Of a stretch of 64,000 nt of DNA, positions 1 through 9,294 are shown piece after piece. Both the position numbers and the translations under genes were made by a program. A model generated the notes under the pieces. It saw nothing but the letters and a program-made list of their open reading frames with translations. It ran no database searches and was not told the origin of the DNA. Numbering within the stretch: the stretch's first letter is position 1; each line of letters begins with the position of its first letter. This DNA is from Chitinophaga sp. 180180018-3 (lineage in GTDB: Bacteria; Bacteroidota; Bacteroidia; Chitinophagales; Chitinophagaceae): assembly GCF_037893185.1 (NCBI RefSeq), contig NZ_CP140772.1, positions 3,472,001 through 3,536,000 of the forward strand. Direction: 5' to 3'.

Positions 1-260
1 GTCATATGCATGTTGGCGAAACCGCCAGCATTATAGTGGATGCCTTTCCGGGAAAGAAACTGAAAGGCAAAATAGAATCGCTGTCCGGTGCCACCGGAAG
101 CCGTTTTTCGTTACTGCCGCCGGATAACGCTACTGGTAACTTCGTAAAAATAGCCCAACGGATACCGGTACGTATCCGCCTGGAAGGCAGTCCGACAGAG
201 CTCCGGGACTTGTCTGCCGGTATGAATGTAAATGTATCCGTTGCAAAAGAGCGTCAATAA
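1..260 (+). CDS. EmrA/HlyD-family efflux adaptor, C-terminal part (partial)
   Basis: The reading frame is open from the window edge, so only the last 86 or so codons of the gene are present. The visible part matches the C-terminal beta-barrel end of EmrA-type membrane fusion proteins: VDAFPGKKLKGKIESLSGATGS, split here as VDAFPGKKLKG then KIESLSGATGS, followed by LLPPDNATGNFVK, RIPVRI and LSAGMNV. Such proteins sit in the periplasm and connect an inner-membrane pump to an outer-membrane TolC channel. The MFS pump gene begins 2 bases after the stop codon, the usual EmrA-EmrB order, so the two are almost certainly one operon. Substrate unknown. Confidence 0.85.
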   Translation, partial: HMHVGETASIIVDAFPGKKLKGKIESLSGATGSRFSLLPPDNATGNFVKIAQRIPVRIRLEGSPTELRDLSAGMNVNVSVAKERQ

Positions 261-262
261 TT

Positions 263-1858
263 ATGGGACATAGCAAACAGGTGTTCAGGTCGTGGGTACC
301 TGAGTGGTTGATAAGATTAACGATCATCCTGGTACTGTTTCCAACAGTGATGCTGTTCGCCTTGTCGACGGCTAACGTTAACGCAGCTACGGGATTTTAT
401 GGAGCCGAACCCCAGGACATACAATTTTCCATGTTGGTGTATTACGCTGCCCTCGTGGCTTTCACGCCATTGGAAAAAAGATTCTTCAGCCGCGTGGCTA
501 CGAAGGAGTATTTTCTTATCTGCCTGGTCAGCCAGGTATTTGTGACGTACTGGTGTTATCATACACGTGAGCTACCGGTGCTTTTCATTTGCAGATTTCT
601 GCAGGGAATGATCAATTGCGGGGTGACGAGTATTTGTCTGACATTGCTTTTTAGCCGCTTGAAATCTGAGCACGCTAGGGAAGTGGGCTACGCTATTTTT
701 TATGGAATGATCCTGTGTTCCGGGTCTCTGACATCTTTGGTCACTGCGCAGCTGGTAGACGATAATGAGTACAACGTATTATACAAGATGAACATATACG
801 CATTTGTACCCGGGGCTATTTTGTTGCTGCTGTTGATGAACCGTGTGCACCTGGTAAGGAAAGTACCCCTTTATCAGCTCGACTGGACCAGCTTCCTGCT
901 TTATTCGCCGATGCTGATTCTGCTGGGCTACATTTTTATATACGGACAGCAGTATTACTGGTTGGAAGATGCCCGCATTGTGTGGAGCATCGTTGGAATC
1001 ATTTTCCTGGCGATGGTATTTGTAATCCGCCAGCAGCATCAGAAGCGACCATTTATCAATGTTAGTGTATTTAAGTCCAAAACGTTTCTGTTCGGCATCA
1101 TGCTATTGGGAGGTCTTTATCTGATCAGGGGCGCATTTAATATAACAACCGGTTATTTTTCAACGGTATTGGGTATGGATCCGATTCACACGTATGAGTT
1201 GCTGGGCTATAATCTCGCGGGAATTGTGGCTGGAGTGAGTATTTCAGCGAGACTGATGGTAAAGAAACGGCCATTGCAGTTTATCTGGCTGGTTGGATTC
1301 TTCCTGCTGCTGGTCTTTCATGGAGGCATGTATTTCCTGTTCGCGTCAGAAGCGGATCAATCGACTTTTATACTGCCGCTTATCATTCAGGGCCTTGGCG
1401 CGGGGATGCTACTGACGCCAATTGTGTTGTTCATCATTTCATCGGTGCCGGATGCTCTCAGCGTGTCGGCATCTACCTCCGGTGTTTTTATCCGCTTTGC
1501 CTTTTTTGCATTGAGCACGGCGTTGATCAATTATTTCTCTTTGTACTACAGTAAAATTCATGGCATGCGGCTCAGCGACGGGATTTCCAGGATCGATAAT
1601 GGTTTGCCGGAGAGGCTGCATACATATCAGGTGGCGTTGCAGTCGCGCGGGCTGATGGCAGATCAGGCGTCAAAGTTGGCGCCAGGGTTGCTGGATAGAG
1701 CTATCCAGAAGCAGGCGTTTTTGAAGTATGCGATGGATTATTATGAAGTGACGGCGGTATTTATTCTGTTGCTGATGTTGTTGATTGTGATGACGCCGTA
1801 TATTAACAGGACGATTATTAATGTGAAGGCGAAGCAACCGGCGGCGGCAACGGTGTAA
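263..1858 (+). CDS. MFS multidrug transporter, EmrB/DHA2-like
   Basis: A 531-residue polytopic membrane protein with about 14 hydrophobic segments, the size expected of drug:H+ antiporter-2 pumps rather than 12-helix MFS proteins. It starts 2 bases after the EmrA-like adaptor gene, so the pair would form an inner-membrane pump plus periplasmic adaptor. A long charged loop lies near residues 430-480 before the last membrane helix. The signature MFS loop is weak, as is common in Bacteroidota members. The substrate cannot be told from sequence; drug or toxic-compound export is the family expectation. A weak hairpin (1875-1881 with 1913-1919, followed by TTTTCT) lies after the stop. Confidence 0.85.
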   Translation: MGHSKQVFRSWVPEWLIRLTIILVLFPTVMLFALSTANVNAATGFYGAEPQDIQFSMLVYYAALVAFTPLEKRFFSRVATKEYFLICLVSQVFVTYWCYHTRELPVLFICRFLQGMINCGVTSICLTLLFSRLKSEHAREVGYAIFYGMILCSGSLTSLVTAQLVDDNEYNVLYKMNIYAFVPGAILLLLLMNRVHLVRKVPLYQLDWTSFLLYSPMLILLGYIFIYGQQYYWLEDARIVWSIVGIIFLAMVFVIRQQHQKRPFINVSVFKSKTFLFGIMLLGGLYLIRGAFNITTGYFSTVLGMDPIHTYELLGYNLAGIVAGVSISARLMVKKRPLQFIWLVGFFLLLVFHGGMYFLFASEADQSTFILPLIIQGLGAGMLLTPIVLFIISSVPDALSVSASTSGVFIRFAFFALSTALINYFSLYYSKIHGMRLSDGISRIDNGLPERLHTYQVALQSRGLMADQASKLAPGLLDRAIQKQAFLKYAMDYYEVTAVFILLLMLLIVMTPYINRTIINVKAKQPAAATV

Positions 1859-2319
1859 GGGGGATGTAGATTAATCTGGCTTCATGCTTTGGCAATGGGG
1901 TATAGGTTAAATAGCCAGAGTTTTCTATTAATTCTAAAGAATTGGACGTATGTAAAAGGGAAGTAATTGATAATCTTCTCTATTTTAGTTGAATATTGTA
2001 TTTAACATAATATAAATTATAGGAATTTTAAAACACCGTTCAACTGATCTAATTATTTATAAGCACACTGCCTGTTCGCCGCCTTGTTCGGCTCCAACCT
2101 GCACATCGACATCTATATTTACCCATAACTCGTTATATTTATGATAATCAAAATTTCTTTCTGAAATTCGCCAGCAGAAATTAAAACTTTCATTACCCAT
2201 TGACAGAAAAAGACAAAACTGATTTTAGGTATTAAGATGTGATTATTAATCCCTCATTTTTATTCCCCTATTATCAGTAATTATCGTTGCAAGACAAGAA
2301 ATTTTACTAAACCTCGCTA
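1859..2319. other. 461-base AT-rich intergenic region
   Basis: No gene recognised. A weak stem (TCTGGCT at 1875-1881, AGCCAGA at 1913-1919, then a short T run) could end the MFS transcript. At 2063-2128 there is a GC-richer island open in one frame, reading LFAALFGSNLH and DIYIYP before a stop; it may be the worn-out tail of a lost gene. No clear TAnnTTTG promoter was found before the SRA-HNH gene. The composition change here marks the left edge of an accessory patch. Confidence 0.5.
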
Positions 2320-2322
2320 GTG

Positions 2323-3201
2323 ATGACTAGACCCATTATATTTGGAGAAATTGATAACATTAAAGAAGGCCATCATTTTAAAGACCGAAAAGAAATGATG
2401 CCGACGAGTTTTCACAGAAGCTGGGGCTCTGGGATTGACGGAAATGTACGGGATGGTGCTGCGGCAATTGTTTTATCCGGTGGTTATGAAGATGACTTTG
2501 ATTATGGTGATGAAATTATATATACTGGAGCTGGCGGGAATGATCCCAACACCGGGAAACAAATAGAGGATCAAACCTGGGATAATAGAGGGAATGCAGC
2601 TTTACGTCGAAGCTGCGATCAAGGATTACCTGTTAGGGTCATCCGTGGTTATACTCATAAATCCGATTTTTCTCCCAAAAAAGGATATCAATACGCTGGA
2701 TTATATAGTGTAGTTGATGCCTGGGAAGAAATAGGCCAAAGCGGATTTACAATTTGTAGATTTCGTCTGTTGTATAGTGGAGATAGTGAATCAAGGTCTA
2801 CTCCAGAACAAAATGAATTAGATTATAGCCAACGGGTCAGTCGGCGAAAACAAGGAACTATCTTGCGCATTATGCGGGACACGAGTATCACTCGCGATAT
2901 CAAAAAATTATATGATTGTAAATGCCAAGTATGTGGGTTCGCCATCGTCACTCCATCGGGACGATATGCTGAAGGCGCCCATATACGACCACTCGGCCGC
3001 CCTCATAATGGGGATGATAATCCTAATAACGTCATCTGCCTTTGTCCTAATCACCACGTAATGCTCGACAAGGGATTATTTTCAATTAATGATCAACTAC
3101 AATTAATCGGCGTTTTATCAGGAGAATTAGCGATTCGTAAGGGTCATAGCATCAATAAATCTAACTTAAAATATCATCGAGATCATCATGGCTATAATTG
3201 A
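2323..3201 (+). CDS. SRA-HNH modification-dependent (type IV) restriction endonuclease
   Basis: The N-terminal ~165 residues form a YDG/SRA domain: GHHFKDRKEM, SWGSGIDG, GAAAIVLSGGYEDD, then YTGAGG and WDNRGNAAL. SRA domains flip out and bind 5-methyl- or 5-hydroxymethylcytosine. Residues ~205-265 form an HNH nuclease with a CQVC zinc knuckle, GAHIRPLG, and CPNHHVMLDKG carrying the catalytic and metal-binding histidines and asparagine. This order is that of bacterial SRA-HNH enzymes such as the ScoMcrA/TagI type, which cut DNA with modified cytosines and so restrict modified phages. A GTG lies one codon upstream (2320); the ATG at 2323 is preferred. The gene is AT-richer than its neighbours and overlaps the NUDIX gene by 14 bases, suggesting transfer as a two-gene unit. 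Confidence 0.9.
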   Translation: MTRPIIFGEIDNIKEGHHFKDRKEMMPTSFHRSWGSGIDGNVRDGAAAIVLSGGYEDDFDYGDEIIYTGAGGNDPNTGKQIEDQTWDNRGNAALRRSCDQGLPVRVIRGYTHKSDFSPKKGYQYAGLYSVVDAWEEIGQSGFTICRFRLLYSGDSESRSTPEQNELDYSQRVSRRKQGTILRIMRDTSITRDIKKLYDCKCQVCGFAIVTPSGRYAEGAHIRPLGRPHNGDDNPNNVICLCPNHHVMLDKGLFSINDQLQLIGVLSGELAIRKGHSINKSNLKYHRDHHGYN

Positions 3202-3589
3202 GGTTGTATGCGGTATTATCTTCAAGAGTAATAAAATTCTTCTTTGTAGAAGGAAACCTAATAAATTCCTGGGGGGCTATTGGGAATTTCCTGGGGGCAA
3301 AGTAGAAATTGGTGAACAGGAAGAAGATTCTCTACGTCGTGAGCTACAGGAAGAACTTGGCATGAAAGTCACAGTGGATCGACATTTTAAAACAATTACT
3401 CACCACTATGATGCTTTTACCATCAGGCTTATTTCGTATATCTGTACATTTGAAGAAGCTACTTACAGGTTAACTGATCATGATCAATACGAATGGGTAA
3501 ACCAACGTTCCCTGAATACCTGGAACTTGGCTCCTGCCGATATACCTATTGCTAATGAACTTGTAGCATCTTCTAATGTTACTCCTTAA
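3188..3589 (+). CDS. NUDIX hydrolase, MutT-like (deoxy)nucleoside triphosphate pyrophosphohydrolase
   Basis: 133 residues with a complete NUDIX box at 37-59 (G, five residues, E, seven residues, RELQEELGM). The family hydrolyses nucleoside diphosphates linked to another moiety; MutT-like members such as this, with the early GIIFKSNKILLCRRK strand and WEFPGGKVE, clean damaged or modified nucleoside triphosphates from the pool. The ATG lies inside the last codons of the SRA-HNH gene, so translation is probably coupled. Given its partner, a role in hydrolysing modified dCTP species is an attractive inference, but plain 8-oxo-dGTP cleansing is equally compatible. Its 3' end overlaps the convergent 107-residue gene by 11 bases. 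Confidence 0.9.
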   Translation: MAIIEVVCGIIFKSNKILLCRRKPNKFLGGYWEFPGGKVEIGEQEEDSLRRELQEELGMKVTVDRHFKTITHHYDAFTIRLISYICTFEEATYRLTDHDQYEWVNQRSLNTWNLAPADIPIANELVASSNVTP

Positions 3590-3902
3590 TTACCACATAC
3601 TCATTCCTCGCCAACGCCTGTACCAACTCCAACACAATTCCCTCCACATCCGCTCTTTTCGGCACAGGATTTTTCTGCAGATAAAATATCTGCGACTTAT
3701 CAAAAAAATCTACCACATCATTAACCGTCGTAGGATCATTCTTTTTTGCATTGGAATAAATGAAAAAAAGTATCAACGAGTTAATCCAGTTGTAGTCAGA
3801 TATTCTCACGATATCTCCTGAGGATTGCTTATATAAAACACCATATGGTTCTTCAAAAAATACGCGATCCTGGTTTAATATAATTGTTCCCTTCATGTCC
3901 AT
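3579..3902 (-). CDS. 107-residue protein coupled to LanB; possible RiPP leader-recognition protein
   Basis: I do not recognise a family with certainty. Its ATG shares a base with the LanB stop codon (TAATG), so it is translated by coupling and belongs to the RiPP operon. It is soluble, mixed alpha/beta, with an N-terminal beta-rich part (GTIILNQDRVFF, YGVLYKQSSGDIVRIS), a central helix pair and a C-terminal helix-strand, VLELVQALARNEYVVI. That last feature and the overall order of strands followed by helices recall the PqqD-like RiPP recognition element, but with an insertion and no diagnostic motif. Alternatives are a self-immunity protein or a small modifying subunit. Confidence 0.7.
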   Translation of the reverse strand: MDMKGTIILNQDRVFFEEPYGVLYKQSSGDIVRISDYNWINSLILFFIYSNAKKNDPTTVNDVVDFFDKSQIFYLQKNPVPKRADVEGIVLELVQALARNEYVVIKE

Positions 3903-6900
3903 TATAGATTAATTTCCTGTTGATCGCCGACTCCGATTTTAACATCCGGATTTTTCGCGGTGTATCGGACAGCATTGTAATGCATATACAAAAATTCATA
4001 TCCCAGCAGTTCATGCAACCGTTCCTTATGCGTGATCAATCTGTTCAGCATCATGTGCACCAGGCTCGACATCAGGCTGAATGGATCAACTGTCAGCTGT
4101 TGTTTTTCTTTCAGTGCCAGAATTGCCTGCAGTGCCTCTTTTAACGCCGCTTTACGCTGTTTAAATAATGGGATGATTTCTCTGAACTTCCCGGTATGAT
4201 CATTTTCTCTATTCAGCAAGTCTGCTATGTCTTTTTTATGCAAGGCGTATTTTTCGTTGATTTTCTTCATGGAAGGCTCAAACTCTTTCTGGTATTCCTT
4301 CCTTACGGCATCTACAAAATTAATTTTTTCCTGTAGCGTTAATCCGAGATCTGCCAGCAGATCATCTGTGAGCCTCAACCCGATTAGAAATGCCAGGTTG
4401 GGATTATTCTTGCGCTGTAAGTAGCCAATAACAGGCAACGCGAACAAACTATCGATAAAAAATATGGTTTCACATATTTCCATAGATGTTGATCCATACC
4501 GTTCAATTTCCCTGGAGTAAGTATCGGGTTGTATTTTCCAGATCAGGTTGCCGTATTCTGATTCAGAGATGTCTGCATTTATGAGGCGCGACAGCTCACT
4601 TGCCTTATCCGGGCTTGTTAGCAGGAAACGAAGCCTGATATGATAATCCGGATCCTGGTATTTTATAAAGAACCATTTGGAAGCAAGCCCTGATTGGGCA
4701 ATCTTGTTCATCATCGGATGAATGACTTCACTGAGAATCAGATCGGCTGAACTAATGCCACAATAAAGTTTTACATAAAGCCATTCACTGCCTAACCCAA
4801 AATTTCTTTGTGGCAAATCCGCGATGTCAAAAGGAACGTCTGCTACCCTGATCTTTGTAGTATTTAATATCGTGGCTACATATTGATGATTATACCGAGG
4901 CACTGCTCGTTCTTCATTTTTCCAAAGCACCTCTTTCAATACAACGGCAGTTTTATTCCTGATGACCTTTAACCAGTTATTAACGGATCTCAGATCAGAA
5001 AAGTCGACGTACAGCTCATTGTCACGGTCGATGTATAAAACCCGCTCTGCGATATTATATTGCGCTCTAAGCTTCGCCACTTTTTCAGCCAGCTTTTCCT
5101 TTTTCTCATTTTCCAACTCACTGATAGCCTGCATAGGTAGATTCCAGGTTGCGAGCGACAGAATTGTTTCTTTGTAACAGATCCGGGGCACAAAATTCAG
5201 CAGTGATGAAATCGTGTTGATGGAGAACCCGATCAGCCTGTTGCTGTATTCCTGTTGCAAGTCGCCCCAGAAATGATACAGCGGCAGACTGTTCAGGGAG
5301 CTATGCGTATGCATATGTGTTTTGCAGGGAATGATTCTTTTGTTCAGCGATTTAGAAAAAAGAATGATCTGATTGAACGCCACCTTTACATAAATATCAT
5401 TGATTGGAATGACGTTCTTTTGATCAGTGGAGGCTATGGCCAGATAAGGCAGTTCATATCGTCTGAAACCGGGATACATAAGAATATTCGAAATCCGGTC
5501 ATCCGGTAAATGTACTATTTCAACGTATATAGCATTCTCTATTACACTTTCTTCATGTTCAACAATCTTTTCCGCAACATCCCTGATCTCCTTATTTCCA
5601 TAAGTAAATCTTGCCAGTAGTTGTGCAGCAGACGGACCGCCAAAGAATTCTGCAAAAACGGTTTGACGTTCATCATCCTGTAACCTGAAGATGGCCGATA
5701 TTGACCTCGGCAACTGACTCCAGTCAACATTCCCAGGCTTATATCCTTGTGGCGGACTACATTTATCCAGGTGTATACTTTGCCTGTGTTGATTACCGGG
5801 CTGCTTCAGGATTTCCAGCAACCAGTTTTCTACCCGAGACAGCTCTACCTGTCTGCCTCCCCCCTCTCCCCCATTGCCCAGCGGAATATCATCTACTAAT
5901 GGAGAGCTCTTCTTTTGTTTGTTTACCGGATAACCTATGCCCAGGTCCGTATCCAATACTTCTACCAATGGCACAAACGCCGTATCATACCTGCTTGTAA
6001 ATTTCGATTTAAACTTCTCGATATTGTTATTAAACATCACACTCCCTCCATTCAGCTCAAGCATAAATTGAAGCGCCTCAGTCAATTCTTTCTTTATAGA
6101 TTCCCGAATAGGTACTGTTGTTGTATCATAGCGCCTGTAGGCATCTACGTGAAAGGTTTTGTCTTCCACAATAACTGGCTGCAGCATCCTGATTTTATCG
6201 ATGATGCGCTGGTATTCTTCCACTCTGTTGGCTGGTTGTTCATCCAACTTTTTTAGATCTGCAACTGTGCTATTGAGAATATCCAGTATACTCAAAGCAT
6301 ACCAGTTCTCTGATCTTTCATAAATATTTGTCAAATGCCTGATTACCTGTAAAATGTAATCCTCCTCGTTGGTTGTTGCCACTTCAAACTCAGATATCAA
6401 TACCTGCGATGCGATCAGCTCTTCTACAAATTGCGTTGCAGCAGTTTCATCAACGTTTTCAGCGATGATAACTTTTGTCAGTTCATCTTTGGTAATCCCG
6501 TTTCGGCTGCACGCCAATACTTTCGTGATATACTGGTTTTGAACAATCGCAGATATTTTCGATTGACGGAATTCCCGGAGATAAGTGTATTCAATATACC
6601 GGATCTCTTTATTGGCAGGATAGATACTGTTGTTCGGAAAAAATAAGATGTATTTGGCCAGATATGGCATTTGTAAAAAAAGGCCGGTCATCCGTTGCAG
6701 GAAATACATATCGAGGCGTGTATGCCGGTACAGCGTTGCTTTTTTTGCCGTTTCCGGAACGTCGCTGTCATTGATCTTATTGAAACGCGCGACACCCACG
6801 GTTGAAAATAACCCGAAAGGCGTACAACGTGTGCTCATCCTGGAATAATACCGCAGCAAACCATTGATGATCTTTTGCTTGTCTTTTTCCTCTTTGATTA

Positions 6901-7081
6901 ACCCTTGTTTATAAAGCAGGCATTCCTTGTACAGTACAGGTGATGCGATATAAATAGCTTCTAAAAAGAAATCATCATTCAACAGCCGGTCGATGTCTTC
7001 TTCTCTGAAAGCCGGCCTGAGTGGCAGGATCGGCGACCGCACGATAACTTCATCCAAAAACTTAATAGGAGATTTTGCCAT
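3902..7081 (-). CDS. Full-length class I lantibiotic dehydratase (LanB) with SpaB_C/thiopeptide-type domain
   Basis: 1059 residues, the usual length of complete LanB enzymes, with both functional halves. The N-terminal half has the dehydratase signature RYYSRMSTRCTPFGLF near residue 85. The C-terminal domain begins near residue 765 with SEWLYVKLYCG and WFFIKYQDPDYHIRLRF, the SpaB_C domain that eliminates glutamate. LanB uses glutamyl-tRNA to glutamylate Ser/Thr of a precursor and then eliminates to give dehydroalanine or dehydrobutyrine. The glutamylation-only (PEARL) type is unlikely because the elimination domain is present. It lies 29 bases after the ABC exporter gene and overlaps the next gene by the TAATG junction. 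No LanC cyclase is visible in the window, which is unusual. Confidence 0.92.
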   Translation of the reverse strand: MAKSPIKFLDEVIVRSPILPLRPAFREEDIDRLLNDDFFLEAIYIASPVLYKECLLYKQGLIKEEKDKQKIINGLLRYYSRMSTRCTPFGLFSTVGVARFNKINDSDVPETAKKATLYRHTRLDMYFLQRMTGLFLQMPYLAKYILFFPNNSIYPANKEIRYIEYTYLREFRQSKISAIVQNQYITKVLACSRNGITKDELTKVIIAENVDETAATQFVEELIASQVLISEFEVATTNEEDYILQVIRHLTNIYERSENWYALSILDILNSTVADLKKLDEQPANRVEEYQRIIDKIRMLQPVIVEDKTFHVDAYRRYDTTTVPIRESIKKELTEALQFMLELNGGSVMFNNNIEKFKSKFTSRYDTAFVPLVEVLDTDLGIGYPVNKQKKSSPLVDDIPLGNGGEGGGRQVELSRVENWLLEILKQPGNQHRQSIHLDKCSPPQGYKPGNVDWSQLPRSISAIFRLQDDERQTVFAEFFGGPSAAQLLARFTYGNKEIRDVAEKIVEHEESVIENAIYVEIVHLPDDRISNILMYPGFRRYELPYLAIASTDQKNVIPINDIYVKVAFNQIILFSKSLNKRIIPCKTHMHTHSSLNSLPLYHFWGDLQQEYSNRLIGFSINTISSLLNFVPRICYKETILSLATWNLPMQAISELENEKKEKLAEKVAKLRAQYNIAERVLYIDRDNELYVDFSDLRSVNNWLKVIRNKTAVVLKEVLWKNEERAVPRYNHQYVATILNTTKIRVADVPFDIADLPQRNFGLGSEWLYVKLYCGISSADLILSEVIHPMMNKIAQSGLASKWFFIKYQDPDYHIRLRFLLTSPDKASELSRLINADISESEYGNLIWKIQPDTYSREIERYGSTSMEICETIFFIDSLFALPVIGYLQRKNNPNLAFLIGLRLTDDLLADLGLTLQEKINFVDAVRKEYQKEFEPSMKKINEKYALHKKDIADLLNRENDHTGKFREIIPLFKQRKAALKEALQAILALKEKQQLTVDPFSLMSSLVHMMLNRLITHKERLHELLGYEFLYMHYNAVRYTAKNPDVKIGVGDQQEINL

Positions 7082-7110
7082 GTCGATTTATCTGTTTTGA
7101 GATGATACCT

Positions 7111-9249
7111 TTATTGATTCCACAACTGCGAATAATAGCCATTCATTGTTACCAGATCATCATGAACACCCTGCTCCTCAACGGTGCCGTCTTTAATGAC
7201 AATAATCTTATCTGCATTCATGATGGAGCGTAACCGGTGGGTAACTATGATGATTGTTTTATTATTTTTTTTCAGGTCGATGATGACATTTTGAACAACC
7301 CTGTCGCTGATACTGTCCAGGGAAGAAGTTGCTTCGTCCATGACCAGGATATCGAAATCACGGTACAATGCCCGGGCTATACTCAATCGCTGTTTTTGTC
7401 CCCCCGAAAGATTGGTGCCATTTTCGCCGATATAGGTGAGAAAACCACCAGGGAGCGTTTCAATAAATTCCAGCAATTCCAGTTGTCTGCAGATACCCAC
7501 TACTTTTTCAATATCCGGGGAGGGATCGCCTACAGCGATGTTTTCAATGATGTTACCGGCAAACAGTGTAACGGTTTGTGGTATAACGCTAATGGCACTA
7601 CGTAAGGATTCGGTAGCTACGTATTTCAGATCAAACTCCCCGATGAATATTTTGCCGTTATCGATGTTATATAATTTCAGCAACAGGGAAATGACGGTAC
7701 TTTTGCCGGAGCCGCTAACACCTACGAGGGCTGTGATTGTTCCGGGCTCAATGCTGAAAGACAAATCATTCAACACTTTAGCGCGGGAACCGTACCTGAA
7801 ATGAACATTTTCGAAACGGATCTTTTGTACGCCCGACTTCAAACTGATCTTGTCATCATCCGATTCCTTTTCAAGATCCATTATCTCAAACAAACGGTCG
7901 GCCGCAATCAATGCTTCCTGTATAGACCGGTTAGATGTTACAATAGATGCAATAGGGCCGGTAAAATATCCGATTAACGAATAAAGTGAGAACAGCTCTC
8001 CCGGGGTCAGGTTGTTTTTAAAAATATAGTAAGTACCTACCCAGAACAATACAATAGTCATCAACTTAGAGAAGACGTCTCCTGCAAAAAAGATCCTGAG
8101 ATTATTAACGGAAACTTTGTAAATGCCTTTCAGCAGATCAACAAAACTTTCTTCTGTTTTTAGATTAGAGAATTGTTGGAGATTGAACACCTTGATGGTT
8201 TCCATCGCATTCACACTTTCCACCAGCTGGCTTTCCAGGTGGGCAGATCGTTCCATCACGGTTCGCGCTGTTTTCTTATTCAGCCGGTTCGATATAAAAT
8301 AGAGCAGGGCGTAGAATGGAAGGCTAACTGATAAGATCAACGCCATTTTCACATTGTAGGTGAACATCAGGATAAATGAAAACACAACAATACATATGTT
8401 CACCAGGAAAGTCACCGCTACATCATTGATAAAAGTGCGAATCTTGATAGCATCATTGATGCGGCTGATGATTTCACCGGTCCGCATATTATTGAAAAAC
8501 GACTGCGGCAATTCTGTCAATTGCTTGTAGTAGCCTAATATCAGTTTCACATCGATGATCTGTCCGACCTTGATATTGAGTACTCCCCTGAGGATACCTA
8601 TCACCAGCTGGATGCCTGTAATAAGTATAAGAGCGATACTCAACAGGTTCATCAGGTTCCCGTTATAATTCGGCAGTACATAGTCGGTGATCTTTTCTAT
8701 ATAGATAGAAGTAGCAAGCCCAAGTACTGTATAAAGAAGTGCGCCGAGGCCAAGCTGAAACAGGTTGCCTTTATTAGGGCTTACGATTTGCCAGAATTTA
8801 CTCCAGTGCGACTCTCCTATTTTTTTCTTTTCGAAGTTTTCGCCGGGCCTCAACAATACCATGAATCCCGTCCACTCTTCATAGAACTTTTGCAAGGTGA
8901 TCGTCTTCAGGTCTCCCTTTTCGGGATCCATTATCCGGATCTTGTCTCTAGCCGCCTTATATACGACGATATAGTGTGGATATTTCCCCTGAGCAAGCAC
9001 ATGCGCAATAGCTGGCAGGGCAATTTCCGGAAACTTCCCGTCCTTTTCAATTTTTACACCCTTTCCCTCAAACCCCAGGCGCCTGGCACCTTCTACAAGC
9101 CCCAACAAAGTAGTACCTCTTCTGTCGGTATTTACGTATTGCCTTACTCTCGCAATCGGTATCTGTAACTTGTAGTAGGCACTGATACTAGCCAAAGCCG
9201 CCGCTCCACAATCCATGGGATCATGCTGTTGTATTTTTACTCCTCGCAT
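7111..9249 (-). CDS. C39 peptidase-containing ABC exporter (bacteriocin/RiPP leader-cleaving transporter)
   Basis: 712 residues in three parts. Residues 1-130 form a C39 papain-like peptidase with catalytic Cys14 (HDPMDCGAAALAS), His92 (PHYIVVY) and Asp108 (MDPEKGD); this domain cuts leaders after a double glycine. Residues ~160-440 are the six-helix ABC membrane domain. The C-terminal ATPase has Walker A GVSGSGKST near 510, signature LSGGQKQRL and Walker B DILVMDEATSSLD. It acts in the inner membrane, removing the leader during export. Both precursor peptides in the cluster carry GG leaders, so they are the expected substrates. It pairs with the HlyD protein encoded 45 bases upstream; the outer-membrane channel must come from elsewhere. 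Confidence 0.95.
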   Translation of the reverse strand: MRGVKIQQHDPMDCGAAALASISAYYKLQIPIARVRQYVNTDRRGTTLLGLVEGARRLGFEGKGVKIEKDGKFPEIALPAIAHVLAQGKYPHYIVVYKAARDKIRIMDPEKGDLKTITLQKFYEEWTGFMVLLRPGENFEKKKIGESHWSKFWQIVSPNKGNLFQLGLGALLYTVLGLATSIYIEKITDYVLPNYNGNLMNLLSIALILITGIQLVIGILRGVLNIKVGQIIDVKLILGYYKQLTELPQSFFNNMRTGEIISRINDAIKIRTFINDVAVTFLVNICIVVFSFILMFTYNVKMALILSVSLPFYALLYFISNRLNKKTARTVMERSAHLESQLVESVNAMETIKVFNLQQFSNLKTEESFVDLLKGIYKVSVNNLRIFFAGDVFSKLMTIVLFWVGTYYIFKNNLTPGELFSLYSLIGYFTGPIASIVTSNRSIQEALIAADRLFEIMDLEKESDDDKISLKSGVQKIRFENVHFRYGSRAKVLNDLSFSIEPGTITALVGVSGSGKSTVISLLLKLYNIDNGKIFIGEFDLKYVATESLRSAISVIPQTVTLFAGNIIENIAVGDPSPDIEKVVGICRQLELLEFIETLPGGFLTYIGENGTNLSGGQKQRLSIARALYRDFDILVMDEATSSLDSISDRVVQNVIIDLKKNNKTIIIVTHRLRSIMNADKIIVIKDGTVEEQGVHDDLVTMNGYYSQLWNQ

Positions 9250-9294
9250 ATAATTATCTCAATGCACTAAGTTTAAATATTCTTTTTATGCGGT

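Noticed and set aside
2063-2128. GC-rich 20-codon frame ending DIYIYP before a stop
   Set aside because: Too short to identify; possibly a gene remnant, but nothing supports a pseudogene call.
2316-2330. Short palindrome around the SRA-HNH start (CTAGT-GATG-ACTAG)
   Set aside because: Five-base arms are expected by chance in AT-rich DNA and there is no second copy.
3902-7081. LanB as a PEARL-type peptide aminoacyl-tRNA ligase
   Set aside because: PEARLs lack the SpaB_C elimination domain, which is clearly present here from about residue 765.
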